In this document: piece after piece, positions 1 to 13,100 of the stretch
Numbering within the stretch: position 1 is the first letter of the stretch
Layout of the letters: each line of letters starts with the position of its first letter
Source: Nilaparvata lugens
Lineage: Eukaryota > Arthropoda > Insecta > Hemiptera > Delphacidae
Length of the DNA: 64,000 bases
Direction of reading: 5' to 3'
Assembly: GCF_014356525.2 (NCBI RefSeq)
Contig: NC_052511.1
Location: forward strand, 32,866,687 to 32,930,686
The notes under the pieces: generated by a model
Told to the model about the DNA's origin: nothing
Database searches by the model: none
The model's input: the letters and a program-made list of their open reading frames with translations, nothing else
Translations under genes and position numbers: made by a program

Positions 1-1
1 T

Positions 2-151
2 GAGTTTCTGCATGTTAATAACAAAGGCAGATCTTTGAATATTCTAGAGGCTTTAGAAATAACAAGAGTAATTAAAGAAAATCCCCAGTATAGTTTAAAT
101 GACCAGATTCATTTCAACCAGTACAACACTACGAATTTAGTTTTATCATAA
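2..151 (+). pseudogene. C-terminal tail of a retroelement ORF, probably Penelope-like
   Basis: An open frame enters from the left edge and stops at TAA 149-151, giving 49 residues. It contains the phrase FLHVNNKGRSLNILEALEI, then a tail with SLNDQ. A 'KGR.LN.LE.lEI ... LND' ending is, from memory, usual at the C-terminus of reverse transcriptases carrying a GIY-YIG endonuclease (Penelope-like elements). The catalytic domains lie outside the window, so the class is an inference. It could also be another retroelement with a similar tail. Confidence 0.5.
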
Positions 152-515
152 ACATGTAAGCATACATTAGTCAATAGTTTTTCCATTTACTTATTTGTTT
201 TATTATCTTTCACATTTTTTTTTTCTTGGTTCTTATTTTGTACTAAAAAGTAAATTTGATTATCATGGCGATTCTGTTGCTTAAGCCGCCATTTTGTCAC
301 ACCGTTGAGGGGGAGGAGACTGTCTAGCTAGGCCAATGGCAGGCGTTCATGCCCTCGACCAATAGCAGTACTCGCCTACTAGTATAAATTCTGCTGCTCT
401 TGTATTTAGTTTTAGTTTATCAGAGATTGACAATGGTGTAATAACCGAAACCGGTCTTTCTAATTATCAATAAATCAGTGGTTTTTTGACAATTTCTTAG
501 TCTTTTTCATTCAAC
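152..515 (+). mobile_element. 3' untranslated tail of the same retroelement
   Basis: Non-coding sequence follows the stop directly. It is more GC-rich than its surroundings (about 285-370), has a TATA-like word (tataaat near 380), the near-palindrome ACCGAAACCGGT near 446-457 and an AATAAA near 468. A promoter-like block downstream of the ORF fits the pseudo-LTR layout of Penelope-like elements. The right edge is uncertain. Confidence 0.45.
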
Positions 516-2040
516 AGTAGATTCAGATCAAAAATTTCTATGCTTTTTATAGCGCACACTAAATTATAGGTTTGATGATGTCAAAGATAAAACTTTTTCA
601 TTAATTCGATGGATAGAATATTGCAGATGAAAACCTTCTCATCAATTATTATATTCATCGAATTATCGAGTTTATCAACCCTGAATCAAACTGAGTGAAA
701 ACTATCAAACTGCAAAGGGCATTTACTGCCATAGGCTTATTGATCTCATTGATTCCTTAAGCCTGTTATGTTAAACATAATAGAGTTTCGATGTATACAT
801 TTTCTGTTCTTTTTTATAAAAAGAAAGATTCATTCATTCAGAAGGTTTTGATATGATAACTTATGAATACTACACCTAACGATCTGTAATATATTGGATA
901 GTTTTTGCACATCGTCAACCATGTAGACGACTGTTTCCTCAACACGCCACAATTATCTGCATCTGCATAACGTGCCAAGGAAACGGTAAATAAGCGTGAA
1001 ACCATCTGATGTAAGTTTAATTCGGTAAGTATGAGTGCGAATAGGAGAGAGAGGGTAGTAATGAGTGTGTAGTCTATTAGAAGACGTAAGTGTGGATGAG
1101 AGTTAGAATAATTAACCATCGTGCGCTCAATCAGTTGATGAAGAAGAGAGCGTGAGAGAAAGAGTGAGTGAGAGCAATAGAGGGTGTGGGTGAGGGAGTG
1201 GAAGAGGAGAGAGTGTGAGTGAGTGAGAGAAAGAGAGAGCGAGCGAGTGAGAGGGGAAGAGTAAAAGAGAGTAAGTAATTGAGAGGGGAAGAGAGAAAGA
1301 AAGATAGAGAGACAGAAATAGAGGAATATAAAAAATATCAACAGAGATTTATGTTCGAGAAGAAAAGGAAGTGAGAGCGGAATATACACAGAGAGAGAGA
1401 ATAAGCTGGAGAGAAAGAGTAGGTTACGTGGTAGGTTTGTGTGCACCACTTCATGCCATTCGACATCGACGAAGAGGTTTACCGCGTCAGTGGACGTCCA
1501 TAGGCTGAATGTACAACACGCCAACCGTTTTAGTAGTATAGCCAGAGGTGGTCGAATGACGCTTCCTTGTTCCGGTATGGTCCATGTTCCTTGTCTTCAA
1601 TGAGTAACATGGTCAATGGTCGTTGAAAGCTTCACTTTGTGTGGGTGTATTTCCAGGAAAACAAATTTCAGAATGAGAATTTTGCAACTAACTTACGAGA
1701 AACTTGGATCATTTTCCCCCAAAAATTCATTTGAATCTATCATAGATAAGTTTATCATCAACTTACGTGCAAGGATTAGGCTATTGCCTGTCCCGACTTA
1801 CAAACAGCTAATAGTTGAAACAAATTCAATTCATGGATAAGTTTTGAATCTAAAAGAGATCAGCTTTAAACCTATACAGCATAATTTATTTGTTACAAGC
1901 TTTTTAATCATTTGGCAAAATATAGATATCGTTCAAATGATAGATAATTATAGAGATAGGATGAGTTTGATTGTCAAATTTTTCTTCAGGGTTACATGCA
2001 CCTATACAACGAAACGAAAGCCAAATATTATGAATAATTG
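516..2040. other. Gene-free stretch with a GA-rich tract
   Basis: No supportable gene. From about 1130 to 1420 the plus strand is almost pure purine (GAGAGA, GTGAGTGAGA), so long antisense frames here are low-complexity Ser/Leu artefacts. The rest is unremarkable AT-rich DNA. Confidence 0.6.
1130..1420. repeat. GA-rich polypurine microsatellite tract
   Basis: Imperfect (GA)n/(GTGA)n sequence for nearly 300 bases, with runs such as gagagagaga. Its complement is polypyrimidine. It is simple sequence with no conserved coding content. Confidence 0.8.
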
Positions 2041-2445
2041 ACCGAGCGAAGTGAGGTCTAAGATTCAAGTCGACGGTTTTGCATTCATCTTTATGTTTAT
2101 ATGTTTACATTTTTATAGGTATTCATGTTTTTATGTTCAGCATTTACAGCGAAACGCGGTGATGGATTTTCATGAAATTTGACAGGTATGTTCATTTATT
2201 AATTGCGCGTCGACGTATATACAAGGTTTTTGGAAATTTTGCATTTCAAGGAAAATATAAAAGGAAAAGGGGCCTCCTTCATACGCCAATATTAGAGTAA
2301 AAAATCAGACTATAGAATTATTCATCATAAATCAGCTGTCGAGTGGATTATAAATTGCATGCAATTCAATGTCTCAGTACTTAGTGACTTAGTGAAAAAC
2401 AGCTGTTGTGTGGACTATTAATTGCATGCAGTGAGACAGGCAATT
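2041..2445 (+). repeat. Dispersed repeat starting GACCGAGCGAAGTGAGGTCT
   Basis: The opening word and the following text (aagtcgacggttt, gcgcgtcgacgtatata, caaggtttttgg, aaaaggggcctcctt, ctatagaattattcat) recur in reverse orientation at about 51330-51610. A diverged direct-orientation relative lies at about 50418-50700. Three dispersed copies in 64 kb show an interspersed repeat family. No coding frame or terminal repeats were identified. The stretch 2446-3043 after it shows nothing I can support. Confidence 0.65.
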
Positions 2446-4127
2446 GATAACTTGAAGTAGCATAGTATTTTCTCTCGACGTTTTTCTGCTTTCAACTCGT
2501 TAAGCTTTTGATGGCAGTAGCATATAGCTTTTCACATCAAATTATTATCATTGTTGATACAACAACCCGAACAGCCATTAGTCGTTTATACACCGATATC
2601 TCGCCGACACGACAGGACAGGACAGCATTTACTCTGATGGACAGTATTAAAGGAGACTGGTTTATAACTGCGCGAGGTCTACTGTTCACTTAATTACTAG
2701 TAATTAAATATTGATTAATAAAATACTCAGAAATTTAAATGAAAACTGTGTTCAATGATACCTTACTTTCATTTCATTTGAAACGGAGAATGTCACCTTA
2801 ATAATTTGAATACTCCATTTGAAACTGCACCTTTAATCGAAATATGAACTTTACAATTTGTGCATGTCCTCTTTCACTGAGATATTCTTCAAAGATACGT
2901 ACTCTAAACAGAAATTTATACAATAAGATTTTTGTCTTCAAGCTGTTCACATTTTAAATTAGAAGTTGCAATAACTTCGGATGACATTGACCTTGTCTCT
3001 TACCTCACTTGTTTCACATTTTTCTTTCTCTTCCTCTCTATTTTCGTTTCCCCCATTATCATGTCAAACTATCATGCGATAATCTATCATGAAAAAAATC
3101 GATAAATGACAATCATCATGATACCGCATCGCTATTCCCGCGCTCTTCTCCAGTGTAAGATATATTTGTCGTTTGATATATTCTCGTCTTTGCTTTCTTA
3201 CAATCTTCCTCTACTGTACAAGAAAGTAGTATTTTACTACTGTACACGTGCTCTACCGACTTTGGATGCCTCTTTTCTCTTGCTTCACGTTGTTCTTATT
3301 CCAGCGGTCGAAAAATTGATAAATCGATCATTATCAAAGAATTATGTACAGGTTATCGAGTGTAGGCCTCCACCTCTTGAATTGCCAACATAACACATAA
3401 CAGTTGACAAGCTGCTTTCTAATTAGGCCTGCTGCTTTTTAGATGAAAGCGAGTAGGAAAGCCAGCAGCAGCCAACTATCAACGCAGTCGCACTCATATT
3501 ATGCGGGTCCCCGGCCCAATAACGCCCAGTTCGCTTTACATATGTGCGGACTGCGGACCGTTTAAATCTGTAGCGAATATCGTAGAGTGGACCAGTCAGC
3601 CACTCGTTCGTACAATGATAAACTTTCTAAATTATTTTCTGTTTTCGTTGCCGTCTAGATTCGAAGATAGACGATAGCACATACGGTACCACTTGCCAAA
3701 TTATCACCTCGTTCTGAAGTCCTTTTTATCAAGTGGATGCGAATGCTGGCCTTGTTCTTCTGTTGTGACAACAAATCTTCCGAGCAAGGCATTCGTGCCT
3801 TGGAAGATGTCTGAAAGGTCAAGATGCTGACTTTTCAGGTACGGAGATACTGGAATACATTCATTGTACTATTGGTGAGAAGAATGCTGGTTTGTTTCAT
3901 GTTGTAACAAGAAACAATGACGTTAAATTGCCCCAATACCCTCAAGTGATCCAGAGTGAAAAATGAAATTCATGGTAAAATGCGATATTTGGACGTATAA
4001 AATTAATAGTCTATAGTATTCGTTAAATGGGCCTATAGTATTCGAATCTTGGGCCTCTTTTGTTTTTACTCATTTTGTTTTTACTTTTTTTGAATTACGA
4101 AGTACAAAACCTTTTACTAGTTGTGAT

Positions 4128-4500
4128 GTGAGTATAAAACTGTTTAATGCACTGGTTCGGAGTAAACTTGAGTATGCATCTATGGTGTGGGGTCCTGCTA
4201 ATGTAACTGATAGCTACGAAATTGAGAAGATTCAAAATAGATTTCTAAGACACCTTTTCATCAAGAAATTCAGTATCTTCTGTCCATTCAATTTTCCAAC
4301 TAGTGAATTGAGATCCTTATTGAATATCCGGTCATTGCAGGTGCGGAGATCATTAAATGTCCTATTGTTACTTTCCTTGCCCTATTACCATAGGTAAGGA
4401 AAGAATTGCTTTCTGAAAAAAATTAAGGTACCCAAATTTCTATAATTATTTCTATACGTTTCAAGGTCCCCTGAGTCCGAAAAAGTGGTTTTGGGTATTG

Positions 4501-4575
<75 letters not shown>

Positions 4576-5500
4576 TGTGTGTGTGAGTGTATGTGCGTCT
4601 GTGTACACGATATCTCATCTCTTAATTAACGGAATGACTTGAAATTTGGAACTCAAGGTCATTCCCCTATAAGGATCCGACACGAACAATTTCGATCAAA
4701 TGCAATTCAAGATGGCGACTAAAATGACGAAAATGTTGTCAAAAACAGGGTTTTTCGCGATTTTTTCGAAAACGGCTCCAACGATTTTGATCAAATTTAT
4801 GCCTAAGAAAGTCATTGATAAGCTCTATTAACTGCCACTAGTCACATATCTGTAAAAATTTCAGGAGCTCCGCCCCAACTATGCAAAGTTTGATTTTAGA
4901 TTCCCAATTAACAGGCTTCAGATACAATTTAAACGAAAAATTTCAAGTGGAAAAGATTGAGCATAAAAATCTCTACAAATAATGTTCAGTAACATTTTCA
5001 CCTAAAATTGGAATTAAGCTCGAAGTTCGAGAAAGTAAGATTAGGTATTCAATTTGCAATTTGTTGGCAAGTGTTGATTCTAATGAATCATTCACTATGA
5101 AGAGATAGCAGACTTCATGTGTCTGCAGCGTTATTGTCCTGTCACCAGCTGGCTTAGATCTTGGAATAGTAGTCTTTAGATGCGCGGGAACACTAGCGTC
5201 AGTTGATCAATTTTCATAACGGCAAGGAAAGTTGTGTGAGTGCGCCACACCAGATTTTTGTTATATAATATTTCAAATCATAACGTCCATTTACCATATT
5301 TTATCAGCCTAATTAATTTCAGTGTACCATATGCAAGACCTAGAAGGAATATATTGTTCGAGATTCCCTTTGCTAGAACAAACCATCATACAACTCATTT
5401 CTTTATAAAACCTTACGACTGTTTAATAGCTTGAATGAACACATTGATCCTTTTTCGAACTCATTCAATGAATATAAGAAACATTGTGAACTGAATCTAT
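4128..5500 (+). pseudogene. Non-LTR reverse transcriptase C-terminal fragment, interrupted
   Basis: At 4134-4370 the frame reads LFNALVRSKLEYASMVWGPA, then IEKIQNRFLRHLF, the usual tail of a Jockey/CR1-type reverse transcriptase ('LVRs.LEYas.vW.P ... iE.iQ.rFlr'). At 5258-5400 the tail resumes (LINFSVP, RRNILFEIPFARTN). The gap between the parts is filled by the TIR element at 4370-5232. In this copy the last stretch is frame-shifted relative to copy B, where it runs to a stop at 17319. No catalytic domain is present; it is a relic. Confidence 0.75.
4370..5232. mobile_element. TIR element with internal (TG)n, copy A
   Basis: Ends with inverted repeats ACTTTCCTTGCC at the left and GGCAAGGAAAGT at the right, about 863 bp apart. 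Inside are a (TG)n tract at 4501-4590 and non-coding sequence with no transposase. It interrupts the reverse transcriptase relic on both sides, which confirms insertion. A perfect target duplication is not visible. It behaves as a non-autonomous DNA element (MITE-like). Confidence 0.7.
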
Positions 5501-5955
5501 CATAAGACGCTCGTTTTTGAGATGAATGTTTTGAAAACTCTGGCTGGAACTCTCCTAGTTTAAGACTTTTTTTTCCTGTTTACTTAGCTTTTTTTAGTTA
5601 TTATTTTCTTTCCTGTAATATTTAAATCGTTTTTTTTAATTGTATTTCCCTCTAGAATCTTTGGAAAGGATTGTTTTACCTTCTCTCTTTTCACATTTTT
5701 CTTTATAATAATGAAATTAATTTGATCATTCTGAGTAAATGCTTTTTCTTTCTTTTCACATTTTTCTCTATATGAATGTAATTAATCAGATTATTTCAAC
5801 TGTGTAAATGCTTTTTGCTTTCTTTTCTTTATTTACTATATTTCGTAATGTATATAAGTTAAATTGTTGTTTCATTTAATTGTGTAAATAAGGCTCTTTA
5901 TGGATCTTTGTGAGCCTTTCTATGTGAAGAAAATGAATAATTAAATAAATGATAA
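5501..5955 (+). mobile_element. Probable LINE 3' untranslated tail, copy A
   Basis: A T-rich stretch follows the reverse transcriptase relic. It ends in ttgtgtaaataaggctcttt, a GC hairpin-like word and gaataattaaataaatga, an A-rich simple-repeat ending typical of Jockey/CR1-type elements. Assignment rests on position and tail composition only. Confidence 0.45.
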
Positions 5956-8900
5956 CTAGATTGGTTCTCAACTACACCTTCAGCAATAATTCATCTGCTG
6001 CCTCCAAAATCATAGAATCATGTAGATACATGAATGACTAGAAGATGAGAAAATTAATTTTCTCATTGAAAACATTTTCTTATACAAATAATATTCTAGC
6101 AATGACCAATGTATTCCGAAACGAATATTCTAGTGATGTTTTCCAATGACCGATGTATTCCTAGACTAATATTCTAGCAATTTACTGTGTTCCAATGACC
6201 CTCAATAATTACGAGTGATTTTCAATGATATTAATAATTATATAATATCATCATGCATAACTTCTAGTGAAATCATGAGCCTATTAGATCTTCAGATATT
6301 CGTATTTGTTGAGTTGTCTAGTGGCGTAATTGAAAAAAATATTGACAAAGGATCAAGCATTCTTCATGAGTCAGTCAATAAAACTCGCTGAGCTTCCTCA
6401 TTATAGAAACCGATATTCCCACACTATCGTCTTGAACAGCGATTCCAAATCATTTCACTCAAACTGTCTTTATGATTTTACGGTCAATCAATAAATTTTA
6501 TTTCTCAACAGTGGCAAATGATAGAAATGGCCTACCAGAGAAATACAAGCTCTGATCTTGCACAACGCTTGGCTGGTATGTTGAGTGAGTGACTCGTAAT
6601 ACAAAGATAGTCAATTTATCAGAACAATAGACGACAACGACGACTGTCAGGATATTAGTGAGACCTAGTTGCCGCTCATGGGAAATTCTGCGCCAAGTCT
6701 CTGCGGCTGTTTGTCTGGTGCGTATATTCAGACAATAATAAGGGGACAACATGTTTCAGTCTGCTATGTAACACACCTCGAAACAGGTTCATTCGCAGAC
6801 TTCGCTAGGCTGTGCGATGAACTTAGGTAAGGGATCGCAATACTTGAACCTGTTGCGTAATTCACCCCGCGGTGACGTTTTATAATGTACATAGAGGAGT
6901 CAGGTGCTGTAGGCATGAGGGGCGAGTGTCATTTACGTAATATGATTGAAAAGTTATGGACTTTTTCGATTACTATTAAATTTATTGTTCAATCATGCTG
7001 GAATTCCAAGCGTGTGGTTTTAAAGTCTTTATGAACCCCAATGAGAATCACTCATTAAAACCTGTAGCATGCAACATGTATACTAGTATACACTGGATAG
7101 CAGGACTTACGTAGTTTCTGTTTTGATTTTGTGTTTAAAAACCTTTTTGCGAGGTTCAAAAAAAAAAAAAACAAGAGACTACTCAAACTAGATTTTGGTG
7201 AGAACTAGGAATCTCCACAACAGTAAATGTTCAACTACGGAAGCTCCGAGAATTCTCAAATGGTTATCAACCACTTTTTCTATTGTGATAATAGACAGTA
7301 ATTGAATTATAATTATTGATGTTTGTGTAACCATTTTCAGAGGAAATGAAAGAAAAACTATATCTTTATTGTAATTCACTCCTTGTTTGGGGTAACAAAT
7401 CTTTTTTTACAAAACTTTAGCGATCCTTTCGATCATTCCTAGAGAAGCATGATTCCATTATTTATTTTGCTCGCCAATATTGTGAGTATTGAGGATAGAA
7501 TTTGAAAGATTTCCATCTTGATCCAGCTTCAATTTCAATCTGTAGCATTAATGATTGATAGTATAATGATGATTATTTGATGATTGGCGTGCACCCATCA
7601 ATAGATCAATTCACTCAATCACATAATTCCTTACTTCATCCTATTGCATAACTGCTCAATTTCATCTGATTCTCAAGACTTCAATAACTTCAATGTATAA
7701 GAACCTTAAACACTTCTAAATAAGAAAACTTTCAATCGATGAGTTCCAATTCACAATTATTGGCAAGTGCTTTGATAGTGGTAGAATTGCGCGCACAATG
7801 AAGTCGCGATTATTGGTCAATCACTGTTTTTAATTCTACTGGCAAAAACAACCGATCGCTATCATATCGATTAACGACTAAGCGATTTCTCTTGATAACT
7901 TACTAAAGCGTGCAGCGCTTTCTGTAGAAGACACAAAAAATGGCCCCAATGAGCATTGCTCACTGCAATCATGGAGAACGATGCACTGGAGAGTGATCTG
8001 GGAGAAATAGCACCCAAATATACAAATATTCTTAAAATGTTCTGTTCAAACATGAAATTTATCTCTTAAAGTCAATACTAATTAATTTTCAAGTTCAAAT
8101 ACTTATTACTCGAATTATTTTCAATTTATAGTCTACAATTGAAAGAATGGCTACGGTATTTGTGACGTTCATACATAATAATTATGCTATAATCGAACTG
8201 ACCGTTTCTTATCGTTTTCTTACCGTGAATCTGGAATGCATATACAGTCGGCCTTCAAGAAAAACAAGGAAAAATAAATGCATAGTTTCAAAAATTTTCA
8301 ATTATTTGATAATTTTGACAATATTCAATTCTCAGAAGTGGATTTTTAGAATGATAGCCACTTGTTATATTTATTGAAGAATGACATTTTCCTGTGAGAT
8401 ATTAAACAAACATGACAGAATTCAAATGTCTTCATGCCATGCCATGTTATCTCTTGATAACTCACTCATCAGAACTGCATTTTTCACATAACTTGATCTA
8501 GGGAAATCAAATACATTACGGATTCAGATTAGTAGTTTGGAATGACAGTATTATACTCATTAAAATAACAAGTTTCGCTGGAGAGATTTGTTTTGAGAGG
8601 CTTCAGTATAGAAAAGCCAACTTTGAGAACTTTCCATTGAGATTTAGGAAATGCTTAATCACATGGTTGTCGATAGAAATCGAATTTTATTGATCAAATT
8701 TAAGAGTTTGATCCTGCATCTTCATCAGTCCTCACTAATGTATTACTATGTTATTCATCACATATGAGAGGTAAATCCCATCCCTAATAATAAGTGATAG
8801 AAATGATAAAGTGTCTCCTTCAATTATAGTACAATTATGTACATCCTGCTCGTGGACTTCAATGTACAAATAAATGAAGAGTTGATAGGATTCCAACAAA

Positions 8901-9269
8901 GCTCAAGCCACTGGAATTCGCCAGACTCATATACTCATAAAACTCCTATTTGATGAGTCTTCTGAGACTCATTGAACTCTCCAGCTTCAATTCAATCAAA
9001 AATTGTAATTTCTTAGTTACTTAATCATTAAATTAATCAAACATAATAAGCTTTATAATGTGTCTCAATTTGAATCTTTTTGATTCTCTCCTTTGTTATC
9101 CTGAAGCTTCACTGGGAAGTATAGATCTGCTAACAGGAGTGTAGATCTCGTCTCTAATATGTTCTTTCGTAATAAATTGAATTATCAATTGTTATTTATT
9201 TGTGAAATTGTTTTCAAGTGAATCGAAATATTCGAAGCTGAATGAATAAGAACAGTATCTAACAATACT

Positions 9270-10143
9270 TTTCACCGGACGATAGTGCTAAGAAGAGTCC
9301 TCGTGCTAAAAGTTCGCCTGAGCTCGAAGAGATGGAACAGAAAAAGCGTGCTCCAGACCCAAGTGTTAAAGCTTCCGGTAATGTGAACTCAGACTTTATT
9401 GAATCACTATTTGACCGTTTTGAAAAGCGGTTTAGTAAGGCTATGGATGAAAAACTCGCGCTGCTAGCTACAAGGTGGATTTAAATGGTCTAATTGAAAA
9501 AGTGAATAAACTCTCTGTCGAGAATTAACAGTTAAGAAATCAAATTGTTGCTCAAAAAATTCAGAATAATCTCATAATCAGGAAGATGGAAAATTTTGAA
9601 AATAGATCGAGAAGGAACAATATACTTTTCGCGGGCTGAAATATGAATGTGCAACAGTGGATTACGTGAGAACTGTCAAAGACTTTTGTGTGAGTCATTT
9701 GGGGGCACGAGCAGGTACCTGGGTTAATCGAGCACATGCATTGGGCAAGAAAATAATAACGGGCCAATCATTGCGCATTTTCCGGACGATCAGGACATCC
9801 ATTTCATCACGAGAAACAGTAGGAAGCTGAAGGGTACACAGTTTGTGATTCATAAAGACTTTGCTTTCGACACAAGAAAACGACGATCAAAGCTTTTCCG
9901 GGTGCTTGGCGAGTTGAAGAAACAAGTTCCGGAGTGAGAGGAGAGTATCGGTTGAAGTGGATCGTTTAATCGTGAATAGTCGGGTTTTCACGCTGGATGA
10001 GGAGAATGGACTGGTCTCGGAGGGAGAGGATGGGCTGCAGAAGATCGGGAGCATGTTCGATGAGAGTGTGATGCGGGCCGTGAGCGGGAGCATGTGTGAT
10101 GAGGAGGAGCGAGGCGGCGAGGACGAAGACCGCAACCGCTGAG
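9270..10143 (+). pseudogene. LINE ORF1-like protein, broken
   Basis: An intact start gives a 50-residue piece at 9332-9484 (MEQKKRAPDPSVKAS...). Later pieces in other frames include MENFENRSRRNNILFAG near 9586, close to the 'ENRSRRNNI' phrase of LINE ORF1 nucleic-acid-binding proteins. A final acidic piece ends at 10142 (SRVFTLDEENGLVSEGE). At least three frame changes or stops separate them, so no full protein can be made. Confidence 0.65.
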
Positions 10144-10175
10144 ATAACGCCGTCAGTCCGTGTGAGAAGGGACAG

Positions 10176-13100
10176 TTGAGTATAGTAGCGTACAATGTGG
10201 CTGGATTAAGTGGTAAGATTGTTCAAGTATATAATTTTATTTGTAATTATGATGTTTTTGTACTATTGGAGACGTTTGTTGAAAGAGGAAAGCAATTGTA
10301 TTTTGAAAACTGTTTTCCAGATTACAATTTATACTGGGAATTCGCAGTTGGAGAATCAAACTGAGGTAGAGCAAAGGGAGGAAAGTTAATAGAAATTAGT
10401 AAAAGAATAGAGAGTTTTTGTAAGGTAATCGATGCGCTTGAGAGGAAAGTTATTCACATGAATGCAGGACAACGGGATGAATATTATATAGTTCCAATTT
10501 ACCTGAGTGGTGGAGGAGACATGGAATGGGAGAGAGAATTCAATACATTATGGGAGTTTATGATAGTGCAAGAGCATAATAGAAATAATATGATTTTAAT
10601 TGGAGATTTTAACGGTAGAATAGGAAATGGACAGGACATGTCGGAATTAACAGATGTAATAGAATTGGGAAATGCACTGAGTAATAAGCAAGAGTCAAAG
10701 GATGAGTGATTAATATGAAGGTAAGAAAATATTGGAGTTCTGTGAGGTTTTTAATTTCATCATTATGAATAGAAGGATAAGTGGAGATAGGTGGGGAGAC
10801 TTTACTTTTATAGGCAGAGGGGCTTCCGTAATAGATCTATGTTGCATGGCTGTCGAATTAGCGCAAATAGTTGGAAATTTTCTATTGTGCCAGAATTTTT
10901 ATCTGATCATTTCCCAATTGAAGCTACGCTAATCACGGTTGATACTCTAGAAAGAGAGAGCACAATTTTACCACTCTTACCGAAGTTGAAATGGAAGGAA
11001 GCGAGGAAGAATGAATATATATCTAAACTCACCAATGCTTGTAGAGAAATAAATGGTCTTCCCGAGAGTAGTGAGGAGACTTATAAAGTATTAAATATCT
11101 TGTATATAGAGCTGCAAATTATGTGCCCCAACTGATAGAAAGAGAGAAGGATGGAGAGAAAAGTGGTTCGACAAAGAGTGTGCGGTTATGAGAAAGCGAG
11201 TGTTCAGCCTATTGAATGTGTTTAGAAAATCAAATTCGGAGCAGGTGAGAGAAAATTATATGAAGGTAGTAAAGGAATACAAACTGCTATGTAAGAGTAA
11301 AAGGCAAGCGTATTACAGCGATATAAAAGAACAATTCAGAAGAGTCAAGGATTCCAGTGATTTGTGGGCTCTGATAAAGAAATTCAAGTGTAGAGAGTTC
11401 AAGATTTCGGGAACTGTGAGTGCTGAGGATTGGGTTGAACACTTCAGACGAGTGTTTGGATCAGTTTGCGGGGTAGTCACATATTATGCGGCGAGGAATG
11501 TTGAAGATCAAACTCTTGACAAAGACATAGATATGAATGAATTGGAAAGTGCCTTCAAGACAATGCGCAACAATAAGGCTCCAGGTGATAACTGAGTTTT
11601 ACAAGAATGCGTCAAAAAATTACAAAGAGATTATTTTGACTTTTTCCAATGCCATCGTCAGAGGTGGACAGATACCAACAGGGTTTCCACGTTCAATTAT
11701 ATTTCCATTGCATAAAAAAGGTGATACTAATGAAGTGAATAATTATAGAGCCATATCTTTTATAAATGCTGTCGCTAAAGTATTTTCATTTATTTTACTG
11801 AGAAGGTTGCAGTTGTGGGAGAAAGAGAAAAGATTATTAAAGAGAATCAGTGTGGCTTTCGGAGAGGTTATTCGGCTACTGATAATATTTTTGTTCTATT
11901 CAATATAGTAATGAAAACGTTGAATAGACCTACAAAGAAGTTGTACTGTTTCTTTTTGGGCTACGATAGTGTGGACAGAGAGGCTTTATTTTTTAAACTG
12001 AGTGAATTGGGAGTGTCGACTAAATTTATTGCGATGTTGAGGAGTCTATATAGAAATACGAAGTCTCCTGTATGGCATGGCGTGGAGGGTAACTTAACAG
12101 AATACTTTGAAACCAGAAATGGATTAAAACAGGGATGCGTATTCTCCCCGTTGCTATTCACACTATTTTTGAATGATTTGAGTGATGTTATTGGTGGAGG
12201 TATATTATGTTGGGCAGAGGCTGATAAATTCGCTGTTATATTCTGATGACGTGGTATTGTTGTCTGAGAATCCTCGACATCTGCAGTCAATGATAAATAA
12301 GTTAAAGGGATATTGCATAAGGTGGAATCTCACAGTGAACATGGCTAAATCCAAGATTGTAGTTTTCAGAAGAGGAGGACGATTGGGAGAAAGAGAGAAG
12401 TGGTACTATGGAAATGAAGTTATTGAAACAGTGAATGAGTACAGATACCTGCGAGTTGTTTTTTCATCAAGACTTGCCCTAACCGCACATTTTAAATGTA
12501 AGATAACAGCTGCCAGATTTGGGATTAATAGTGTATGGCGAAGACTCATTTTGAATGATGAAGCACCTCTGTCAATGAAATGAGGATTTTTGATTCGATA
12601 AGTAAAGCAGTTGTAACATATGCAGCACAGGTATTGGGATATGCGGAGAGAGAAGAACTAGAAAATTTCTGAGGTTGTTTGTCAAGAAAATATTTGGACT
12701 ACCGTGTAATACGCCAAATTATATAGTATACTTAGTGACAGGAAAGGAAATTTTGTGGTTGTATACTTTGAGCGTTCATATAAATATGTATTGAATTCTT
12801 TTGAGATACCTGGCGACCGATATCGAACATTGATCGCAAGGCATTGTTTAAGATAAAAGTGTGGTTGGTATTCTGAATGGAGACGGATATTAAGTGAGTT
12901 GATATTGAATTGCCGATAACAGCGGGCAACTGGCAAGCAGCAAATTTCAGGAGGGGGTGGGAAGCAACGTGGGAGAGGGTGATGGAGAAGATAAAAGCTA
13001 AAGTTAAAAGTAAGTGGCTAGAGAGAAGAGAGCGGTCACAGTTTCACAGAATCTACGCAGATGTAAAAATGACGATGGAACGAGAAATTACATGAATGAT

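Larger units (their letters stand above)
3044..9164. repeat. 6.1 kb duplicated segment, copy A
   Basis: This block is repeated in direct orientation at 14877-20975 with only scattered substitutions and small indels, at an offset of about 11.8 kb. Homology starts at the word tcg(t/a)ttccccc and stops abruptly after aatatgttc. It contains a LINE reverse transcriptase tail, a TIR/TG element, a LINE 3' tail and several kb of non-coding DNA (5956-9164) in which I see no gene. Some 60-85 codon frames are open in both copies, but near-identity makes that uninformative. The pair may be a true segmental duplication or two haplotypes joined by the assembler. Confidence 0.9.

Noticed and set aside
425..465. 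Hammerhead-ribozyme-like words in the Penelope-like tail
   Set aside because: The CTGATGA and GAAA core boxes are not both present in the right spacing; only a short CCGAAACCGG hairpin is seen.
838..1524. 228-codon minus-strand open frame rich in Ser and Leu
   Set aside because: It is the polypyrimidine complement of a GA microsatellite. Composition explains the openness and no domain is visible.
4385..4618. Thr-His repeat frames over (TG)n, also at 14713-14895 and 16243-16431
   Set aside because: Pure translation of (CA)n/(TG)n microsatellite sequence.
6498..6752. 84-codon minus frame also present at 18306-18560, suggesting conservation
   Set aside because: The second occurrence is just the duplicated 6.1 kb copy with almost no changes, so openness in both carries no information. 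No family resemblance.
10176..10364. MSIVAYNVAGLSGK frame considered as a host exonuclease
   Set aside because: It runs into a reverse transcriptase with a YSDD box and a Cys/His tail, so it is the endonuclease of a LINE.
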